Part shown: in pieces, positions 40,910 to 46,141 of the stretch
Numbering within the stretch: position 1 is the first letter of the stretch
Layout of the letters: every line of letters begins with the position of its first letter
Source: an uncultured Prevotella sp.
GTDB lineage: Bacteria > Bacteroidota > Bacteroidia > Bacteroidales > Bacteroidaceae
NCBI GenBank assembly: GCA_902491375.1
Contig: CABUHE010000015.1
Span: 1 to 46,141, forward strand
Reading direction: 5' to 3'
Length of the DNA: 46,141 bases
The notes under the pieces: model-generated
What the model saw: only the letters and a program-made list of their open reading frames with translations
What the model was told of the DNA's origin: nothing
Database searches by the model: none
Program-made: the position numbers and the translations under genes

Positions 40910-43687
40910 ATGACAATGAATGAAGAACAGAAGAAAATGAATATTATGATGAAAGCATTAATCCGACATACTGACAGACTGTTATCCGTGCCGTCATGGT
41001 TTAACGTAAGCTCTTCCTATGAGTCATTTCTGGCGTATGTAAGGTCAGGATTTATGCTTTTATTATTGTTCTTTCTGTTCCCGGTTTCTTCTTTCTCGCA
41101 GTCATCTTCACGTCAGGTTACAGGTACGGTTACCGATGCCAAGACAGGAAAGACGGTCGGTTTTGTAACCGTGAAGGCTCTCAACGCCAACGACTCTCTG
41201 CTCGCTTATGCCATGACCGACGGCCGTGGAGAGTTCAGACTGACGCTCGACAGCAGTGCGGAAGCGCTGGAATTCTCGTTTATGGGCTACGACAAGAAGC
41301 GTATTAAGGCTGAATCTGCCGGCACAGACATGAAGGTTAAGCTTACACCGTCAGGCATAATGCTGAAAGAACTGACTGTAAAGGCCAAGCCGATAGAAAG
41401 GCGTCATGATACGATTAACTATAACGTGGCGGCATTTAAAGACAAGAGCGACCGCTATATAGAAGATGTTCTGAAGAAAATGCCGGGTATCGAGGTCGCT
41501 GAAAACGGCTCAATATCGTATAAAGGAACACCGATAAACAAGTTTAACATCGAAGGGCAAGACCTGCTTGGCAATCAATACAACCAGGCTACACGTAATC
41601 TGTCTGCCGATGCGGTGGCTACCGTGCAGGTGATGGAGAACGACCAGCCCATCCGTGCGCTGCAAAACCGTGTGCCGTCTGACCGTGCCACGCTTAACAT
41701 AAAGCTGAAGCCGGGCTATAAGGCGCGCCTGTTCGGCGAGGTGAAAGGCGGTCTGGGCGGTTTTGCCGACGTGCTGTGGAACAACGCTCTGACTCTGATT
41801 TCAATCGGAAAGAAAACCCAAGTGCTTGTAAATGCCAAGATGAACAACAGCGGCGAGAACCTTTCTGAAAATACGGAAGAACACGTCAATTCGTCAGATC
41901 TTTACAACTATGAGCCTTTGCCGGATGAGATGGTGCAGACGATGTCGATGATTATGCCGCCGATAGGGGAGAAACGGTACCTCAACAACAAGTCTTATTC
42001 AGCCGGAGCAAACTTACTTAACCGTGTAGGAGAGTATGGAAGTCTGCGTACCAACGTTACTTATTTCGGCACGTCAGACATCTTGCAGGACAGCACTTAT
42101 TCTTTCTATGGCGGCAATGAGACGCTTGCGCTCGGTGAGTCAAACCGCAGCAAGACCGTTACAAACAATTTCATGCCACGTATTACGTATGAACATAACG
42201 CCCCGAATGTCTATTTTGTTGATGAGGTCAAGGGCTTTATATCATCTGAGAAACACTCAACCGACAAGAATTTCTGGCAAGACAGCGGCAACCTGACGGC
42301 TGACCGGCTGAGCGAAGACACCAGACGTCATCCGGGTTACGTGCAGAACAAACTGAGTATGAGCATCAACTCTGGCGCAAACACATATTCGGTAAACTCG
42401 CTTATCAGGTATTTCCGCCGCAGCGAGACATTAGGTGTGGCCGACGGCGACGCCGCATTGTCATTATCGCAGCCCTCAACGGCAGGCCTGACAGATGCCG
42501 TTGACGGCGGTACTTACTCTCTCGACGAGCGCATCAGTTTAGAAAGTTTCATGACACGCAACAGTGTCAGTACGAAGTTTTACGCCGGGCGAAGCAGTTT
42601 TGACATTAGTTATGGCTTCGAAGTTCACGGCAACCATGCGGCTGTTGACGGTGGAGAGCGTTTCGGTACGACGTATATGAAACATTCGTTGACGCCCGGA
42701 TACGGCTTGATTTACCCTCGCGGATCATTCAGCATAGACATTCCTGTAAATGTTTTCATGTCGAAGATACCGTGGAGCGAGGCCGGAACAAAGACAGAGG
42801 TCTATCTCTCGCCGTCTGTACACTGGCGTCACAAGTTCTCGCCGTTCTGGAGTATGAATGTAATAGGCAACTTAGGACGCGACTCTTATTCTGATGTCCT
42901 GCTTCCTGTGGAGTTCTTTTCGGGTTACCGCACCCGTGTAACGACTGCCGACCGTGTAGGATGGACGCGCTCAAAAATGGCATCGCTATCGTTAAGTTAT
43001 TCCAACGTGATAACAATGTTTGTGTGGAATCTTATCGCATCGGCATCATGGAGCGTGCGCGACCATTACAACGAGTACGTCTACGGAGAAACGTATACAA
43101 CCGTGCGCCCCGTCTGGGAAGACGTAAACACACGCATGCTGTATGTCATGACTTCAGCAGACAAGACTTTTTATAGCATCGGCACGTCGCTGAAAGCCAC
43201 CCTTAACTATAACCGCACGCAACTGCCTGTGGCGCAAAACGGCGTCAATACAATAATAACAGGCAACATTGCTTCGGCTGCATTGTCGTTAAACTGGAAA
43301 AAACTTTCGTGGATAAACGTTAACGTAAAGCCTACTTTCAACCTGTCATGGCAAGACCGCAGCGCCTATTCGTCAAGAAACAACATGCTGAAAACGTTTT
43401 ACAACGTTGCTGACATACACGTTTTCCCGATACACGGATTAGACATAAGTCTGTCATGGGACTACAATCTGCTTGAGTTGGAGCGTGGACGTTACAGCAG
43501 CAACAGCTTTCTCGACATGGCGGCGCACTATGTTGCCACCAAGCGGATAGAACTTCGTCTTCAGGTATCGAATATCTTTAACCGCAAGTCGTATGAAGAA
43601 GCCTCGTTCTCAGGTCTTAATTACAGTTATTACAGCATGCCTCTGCGAGGCCGTGAGGCTCTGTTGTCGCTTTATGTCAATATCTGA
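40910..43687 (+). CDS. large TonB-receptor-like outer-membrane beta-barrel protein
   Basis: A hydrophobic signal segment (FMLLLLFFLFPVSSFSQ) lies at about residues 48-64. It is preceded by an unusually long polar N-terminus if the ATG at 40910 is the start; internal Met at residues 10, 13, 14 or 49 are alternatives. The near-overlap with the GLPGLI gene favours 40910. After the signal a carboxypeptidase-regulatory-like domain spans about 70-150 (VTGTVTDAKTGKTVGFVTV). A plug-like region (NYNVAAFKDKSDRYIEDVLKK, YKGTPINKFNIEGQDLLG) follows. It resembles the receptor-like family that accompanies GLPGLI proteins, not SusC. The barrel ends at LLSLYVNI. Length is 925. Confidence 0.9.
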   Translation: MTMNEEQKKMNIMMKALIRHTDRLLSVPSWFNVSSSYESFLAYVRSGFMLLLLFFLFPVSSFSQSSSRQVTGTVTDAKTGKTVGFVTVKALNANDSLLAYAMTDGRGEFRLTLDSSAEALEFSFMGYDKKRIKAESAGTDMKVKLTPSGIMLKELTVKAKPIERRHDTINYNVAAFKDKSDRYIEDVLKKMPGIEVAENGSISYKGTPINKFNIEGQDLLGNQYNQATRNLSADAVATVQVMENDQPIRALQNRVPSDRATLNIKLKPGYKARLFGEVKGGLGGFADVLWNNALTLISIGKKTQVLVNAKMNNSGENLSENTEEHVNSSDLYNYEPLPDEMVQTMSMIMPPIGEKRYLNNKSYSAGANLLNRVGEYGSLRTNVTYFGTSDILQDSTYSFYGGNETLALGESNRSKTVTNNFMPRITYEHNAPNVYFVDEVKGFISSEKHSTDKNFWQDSGNLTADRLSEDTRRHPGYVQNKLSMSINSGANTYSVNSLIRYFRRSETLGVADGDAALSLSQPSTAGLTDAVDGGTYSLDERISLESFMTRNSVSTKFYAGRSSFDISYGFEVHGNHAAVDGGERFGTTYMKHSLTPGYGLIYPRGSFSIDIPVNVFMSKIPWSEAGTKTEVYLSPSVHWRHKFSPFWSMNVIGNLGRDSYSDVLLPVEFFSGYRTRVTTADRVGWTRSKMASLSLSYSNVITMFVWNLIASASWSVRDHYNEYVYGETYTTVRPVWEDVNTRMLYVMTSADKTFYSIGTSLKATLNYNRTQLPVAQNGVNTIITGNIASAALSLNWKKLSWINVNVKPTFNLSWQDRSAYSSRNNMLKTFYNVADIHVFPIHGLDISLSWDYNLLELERGRYSSNSFLDMAAHYVATKRIELRLQVSNIFNRKSYEEASFSGLNYSYYSMPLRGREALLSLYVNI

Positions 43688-43732
43688 TAGCGTAACAACT
43701 CTTATGTGTTATATAATGCGCTGATATTCAAT

Positions 43733-43830
43733 GCGTTGTAAAAGGACATCTTTCGCACTTCGAAAGATGCCCTTTTGTGTTCCGATATATGCTCTTTTGC
43801 AGCGTAAAAGAGCATATATTGGTTTTTCAG
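43733..43830. repeat. dispersed repeat, copy 6, with two hairpins
   Basis: This is the near twin of copy 5. The first hairpin has arms 43740-43755 and 43761-43776 with one A-C mismatch. The second has arms 43785-43798 and 43806-43819, 14 perfect pairs. It lies just past the stop of the TonB-receptor-like gene. Confidence 0.85.
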
Positions 43831-44050
43831 ACATATCCGCCGTGTCTTCGACAGTTTCTTTCTTCACAATTATTTCTTTATCTGTCGCCTTTTATTTCTT
43901 GGTTTTTTACAATTAAATTCTTCACTCTTCGTTCTTCACTCTTCACTTAAATTCTTTATTTTCAGTCTTTCATGCCGTTCTGCTTTTTTGTCGTCAGCAA
44001 TGGAAAAAGTTTACTTATGGGGCGTGTCCTTGCTGATATTTTTGTAAATT
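43734..44050. repeat. direct repeat B (pair with 39583-39945)
   Basis: The second copy of the long direct repeat, about 320 bases. The identical 63-base core at 43975-44037 runs to within 8 bases of the TAAATTTG element ahead of the TPR-HTH gene. The ttcttcactcttcgttcttc stretch is shared with copy A. No gene is in it. Confidence 0.88.
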
Positions 44051-44052
44051 TG
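44045..44052 (+). promoter_or_regulatory. -7 element of the TPR-HTH gene
   Basis: TAAATTTG is an exact TAnnTTTG match at the end of direct repeat B. The predicted leader is about 45 nt. The likely -33 region lies within the 63-base block shared with repeat A. Confidence 0.6.
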
Positions 44053-44105
44053 CATACATCTAATACGTCCGGCGTCAGCCGGCGTTGTTGTGTTTTACGG
44101 TGATT

Positions 44106-45845
44106 ATGTTCAGACTTTTTATTTCGTTGCTATATATTTCGGTTATAGCCGTGCTGGCATCGTGTGGCGACGGCGAAGCTGCGCGCGGCGTGTTGCGTCG
44201 TGCTGACAGTCTGATGGAAGAGCATACGGACAGCGCCATGGCGTTGCTCCGCCGCGACTCCGTCATGCTTGTGCATGCTCCCAAGCTGGAGCGCATGGCT
44301 TACATCCTGTCAAGAACAGAAGCCGAGGACAAGCTCTATATAACTCACCGTTCTGATTCTGCCATGCAGCTTGCCGTAAAATATTTCGACCGCCACGGCA
44401 CTGCGCTCCAGCGCACACGTGCTTGGTACCTGCTCGGGCGTGTTTATTGCGACATGCTGCTTTACGGCAATGCCCTTACTGCATTCGACGCCGCCATTGC
44501 CGTGCAGCCTGATGACGATTCAACTGTCTGTCGCTATAAAGCCCGTGCCTGTACATGGGCAAGCTATGTTTATGAAGAGAAAGAACTACATAAGGATGCC
44601 TTGCGCTATAATAAAATGGCGTATGCTTATGCATGTAAGGCTGACGTACCAACAGTGCTTGTTTATTCTTTGCGCGATATAGGGCGGTCGTATTGGGCAA
44701 TGGATAAAACTCATGAAGCCATACCGTATTATTTGCATGCAGCCAGTAAGGCTGACAGCCTGAATAATGGTTATCTTTACAATATGGTTATGGAAGAATT
44801 GGCGTCAATATACATAGAAAGTAAAATGTTAGATAGTGCCAGATGGGCTTTATTTGCTTTCAATAGTAAAATTTTTGATTCTGATTTGGCTCCGCATTAT
44901 TTTGTATTGGCGGATTATTATGAGCTTAAAGGAGATTTGGATTCAGCAATAATATGTAACAAAGAGGGCTTAAAATATAGCGGACATGAATCGACAATGA
45001 CTGTTTCACTTGATTTGGCGAGGCTTTTAGAGCGTGTAAGCAAACATGAGGAAGCAGAAAAATATTATGCAGTTTATAACCAATATAAAGATTCTGTTGA
45101 AGCAGACAGAGTAGTTCAGAATAATAATTTGCTCGGTTTTGTAGAAAAGAATATAACAGTAGAACGTCAAAACGTCAGTCTGGCAGAAGATAAGACCCGG
45201 CTTGTAACGTTAGTATTGTTTATTGTCGTAGTTGTAGCCGTTGCTGCTGTTATGGTTATGAGGTTTTACAATAAGCGCAAGATAATGTATGAACGCCAGC
45301 AGGAACGTGTCGACCAATATTGGCGCAGTCAACGTGCGCGGGATTTACAGAATATACAGGTAAATGAAAAACGCATAGCGGAGTTGGAGAAAGAGCTGTC
45401 AACCTCGCGAGAAACACTGACCGGAATCCGTAAGAAACTTATGGAGAACGAGGCCGAAATGCTGCAACGGCAGAACGAGCAGATGCTATTTGAGCGTAAG
45501 CATCATGAACTGCTGGTTGCAGACTTGACAGAAACTGAAGTGTATAAGTTGTATCATAATCCGTCAGCCAGTCCTACGTCGGCCGATTACCACCGTCTTG
45601 CAGAAGCGTTGAACATGGCTTACGACGGCTTCACATTTCGTCTGAAAGAGCTGTATCCGGGCATAAGCGATGCTGAAATGTGGATATGCTGCATGGTGAA
45701 AGCCGGTCTTACGGCAAAGGAAATCTGCAATATTTCCGCTTATTCGTTCAGCTCTTTGAGTATGGCAAAGTCGCGTCTTTATGCCAAAATGCTGAACAGG
45801 AAAGGTTCAGCTAAAGCCTTTGATGCGTTCATTGCAGAATTTTGA
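44106..45845 (+). CDS. membrane TPR lipoprotein with C-terminal HTH domain (regulator)
   Basis: I start at the ATG at 44106 (579 residues); a TTG seven codons earlier is less likely. The signal peptide ends at VIAVLASCGDGEAARG, with Cys20 as the likely lipid site. TPR-like helical repeats fill about 25-350 (ALQRTRAWYLLGRVYCDM, ALTAFDAAIA, DALRYNKMAYAYA, YLHAASKADSL). A membrane helix lies at about 365-388, then a coiled coil to about 475. The last 65 residues (ISDAEMWICCMVKAGLTAKE, ICNISAYSFSSLSMAKSRLY) look like a LuxR-type helix-turn-helix placed in the cytoplasm. Similar TPR-TM-HTH proteins occur near outer-membrane operons in Bacteroidales. It probably regulates the preceding pair. Confidence 0.85.
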   Translation: MFRLFISLLYISVIAVLASCGDGEAARGVLRRADSLMEEHTDSAMALLRRDSVMLVHAPKLERMAYILSRTEAEDKLYITHRSDSAMQLAVKYFDRHGTALQRTRAWYLLGRVYCDMLLYGNALTAFDAAIAVQPDDDSTVCRYKARACTWASYVYEEKELHKDALRYNKMAYAYACKADVPTVLVYSLRDIGRSYWAMDKTHEAIPYYLHAASKADSLNNGYLYNMVMEELASIYIESKMLDSARWALFAFNSKIFDSDLAPHYFVLADYYELKGDLDSAIICNKEGLKYSGHESTMTVSLDLARLLERVSKHEEAEKYYAVYNQYKDSVEADRVVQNNNLLGFVEKNITVERQNVSLAEDKTRLVTLVLFIVVVVAVAAVMVMRFYNKRKIMYERQQERVDQYWRSQRARDLQNIQVNEKRIAELEKELSTSRETLTGIRKKLMENEAEMLQRQNEQMLFERKHHELLVADLTETEVYKLYHNPSASPTSADYHRLAEALNMAYDGFTFRLKELYPGISDAEMWICCMVKAGLTAKEICNISAYSFSSLSMAKSRLYAKMLNRKGSAKAFDAFIAEF

Positions 45846-46141
45846 TGCGTTTATAAAGCGGTGATTTTCAGCTGATTATAAACTTGTGAAGTTTTGTGAA
45901 GTATTTTAATTGCACACAAAATTTTATTTTATTAACTTTGTAGTGCCTTAATTCAAGTGATGATTCCATGAGATTTTAAGGAGCGCTTATGTCTGTGTTT
46001 GCTTTAAACGGACACGATGCTGACGTAAACAAATTTTCATTCTGAATGTATTACAATTAAATAAAAATAACAGATTATGATTTTTAGGTTCATCCGCAGT
46101 TCAGTTGGATGGACGAATCGTGAAGCGCAAAGAGTCTTAGC
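45846..46141. other. gene-free right edge with a promoter
   Basis: A good promoter lies at 45910-45940. After it an 18-codon ORF (45989-46045) follows an aaggag sequence and could be a leader peptide. A frame open to the window edge starts at the ATG at 46077 (MIFRFIRSSVGW). Neither small frame is certain. Confidence 0.45.
45910..45940 (+). promoter_or_regulatory. promoter of a gene beyond the window
   Basis: TTG at 45910-45912 and TAACTTTG at 45933-45940 are separated by 20 bases, a full Bacteroidetes promoter match. It points out of the window to the right. Confidence 0.65.

Overview
The window is chromosomal DNA from a Bacteroidota bacterium, most likely of the order Bacteroidales and close to Prevotella/Prevotellaceae. 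The reasons are: a complete type IX secretion (T9SS) core operon; a SusC/SusD pair; GLPGLI-type and TonB-linked outer-membrane genes; a cargo protein with a T9SS-like C-terminal tail; and the recurring Bacteroidetes promoter element TAnnTTTG, in several places with TTG 19-20 bases upstream. No rRNA, tRNA, CRISPR array, transposase, integrase or prophage gene was seen.

Layout. 0.5-3.9 kb: L-serine ammonia-lyase (minus strand), a small uncharacterised protein, a PduO-type cobalamin adenosyltransferase and a DUF2795-like protein. 3.9-10.6 kb: PorP/SprF-like protein, gldK, gldL, gldM, gldN and a small outer-membrane beta-barrel protein, all on the plus strand. 10.7-14.1 kb: priA and an AraC-family regulator (minus). 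14.1-15.3 kb: a 1.2 kb gene-free stretch ending in a long leader. 15.3-22.0 kb: SusC, SusD, a small lipoprotein and a secreted protein with a T9SS-type tail; no degradative enzyme is present. 22.4-29.7 kb: 7TM-HD phosphohydrolase (minus), gltX, a metallophosphoesterase, a gamma carbonic anhydrase (minus) and a secreted beta-rich protein. 29.9-34.9 kb (minus): a TonB-dependent receptor followed by a lipoprotein made of two tandem copies of a beta-helix domain. 35.4-39.4 kb: a choloylglycine-hydrolase-family enzyme, MlaF- and MlaE-like ABC subunits (all minus), then divergent lptB. 40.0-45.8 kb: a GLPGLI protein, a large TonB-receptor-like protein and a TPR-transmembrane-HTH regulator.

How the parts relate. 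The theme is the cell envelope. GldK-N and PorP-like proteins form the T9SS, whose substrates carry C-terminal tails like that of the protein at 21.1-22.0 kb. MlaEF and LptB serve phospholipid and LPS transport. SusCD and the two TonB-type systems import or process outer-membrane ligands.

The least explained DNA is non-coding. First, a family of about 100-bp intergenic elements built from degenerate units of roughly 22 bp, some forming near-perfect hairpins, occurs at six places. Second, two of these elements sit inside about 320-370-bp direct repeats bracketing the GLPGLI/TonB pair; they share a 63-bp identical block just upstream of the start regions of that pair and of the TPR-HTH regulator. 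Third, the roughly 180-nt leader of susC holds a short ORF and a possible closed multi-helix fold. All calls rest on reading the sequence; no database search or folding program was run.
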